A stretch of DNA of 5,900 bases from Oscillospiraceae bacterium (lineage in GTDB: Bacteria; Bacillota; Clostridia; Oscillospirales; Ruminococcaceae): assembly GCA_031281115.1 (NCBI GenBank), contig JAITFV010000070.1:1-5900 (forward strand), in the 5' to 3' direction. Below the pieces are notes generated by a model. The model did no database searches and had not been told where the DNA came from. It worked only from the letters and a program-made list of their open reading frames with translations. The translations under genes were made by a program, and so were the position numbers. Below, piece after piece: positions 5,835-5,900 of the stretch. Position 1 is the stretch's first letter. The number at the start of each line of letters is the position of its first letter.

Positions 5835-5900
5835 AAAAAGAAAAATTAAAGCCTAAAGATTTATTACCGATTGCAATACTTGCTCTAATCACTGCTGTGA
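5831..5900 (+). CDS. rnfG: Rnf complex subunit RnfG, N-terminal fragment
   Basis: Only 23 codons are present before the window ends. They read MKKEKLKPKDLLPIAILALI followed by TAV: a short basic N-terminus and the start of a hydrophobic anchor. This is what RnfG has before its extracytoplasmic FMN-carrying domain, where the flavin is attached to a Thr. Identification rests mainly on position after rnfD, the standard C-D-G order of the Rnf operon, since the diagnostic domain is not in view. A strong AAGGAGGGGG (5814-5823) inside the rnfD end lies seven bases before the ATG, and the ATGA overlap with the rnfD stop indicates coupling. Confidence 0.85.
   Translation, partial: MKKEKLKPKDLLPIAILALITAV

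Overview
The window looks like chromosomal DNA from a Gram-positive anaerobe of the Clostridia, possibly near the Ruminococcaceae/Oscillospiraceae. This rests on a YlmC/YmxH-type PRC-barrel protein, consensus sigma-A promoters, strong AGGAGG ribosome sites, an rnfC-D-G cluster, and a dockerin-bearing exported protein. Assignment below class level is inference. All genes I can support are on the + strand.

Left part (1-2247): a small YlmC/YmxH protein is followed by a near-consensus promoter and a roughly 130-nt leader that folds into four successive hairpins. Next come rpsB (ribosomal protein S2) and tsf (elongation factor Ts), a classic translation pair, closed by a strong intrinsic terminator.

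Right part (2251-5900): a new promoter region follows, with one good sigma-A promoter and a possible second one overlapping it. Its structured 5' leader precedes a 56-residue, AT-rich zinc-ribbon protein (2379-2549). After that comes the rnf operon: rnfC, an inserted gene for an exported protein with a dockerin-like repeat pair, rnfD, and the first 23 codons of rnfG, cut by the window edge. Rnf is a membrane ion pump that couples ferredoxin oxidation to NAD+ reduction. RnfC is the NADH-side FMN/Fe-S subunit, RnfD a membrane flavoprotein and RnfG the flavinylated, membrane-anchored subunit.

The points most worth a second look are these. The conserved N-terminus of RnfC and its ribosome site point to a start where the only codons are ATA or ATT. 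A dockerin-type secreted protein sits between rnfC and rnfD. An uncharacterised low-GC zinc-ribbon gene heads the rnf transcript. The rpsB leader is densely structured. No rRNA, tRNA, CRISPR array, insertion sequence or phage feature was seen.
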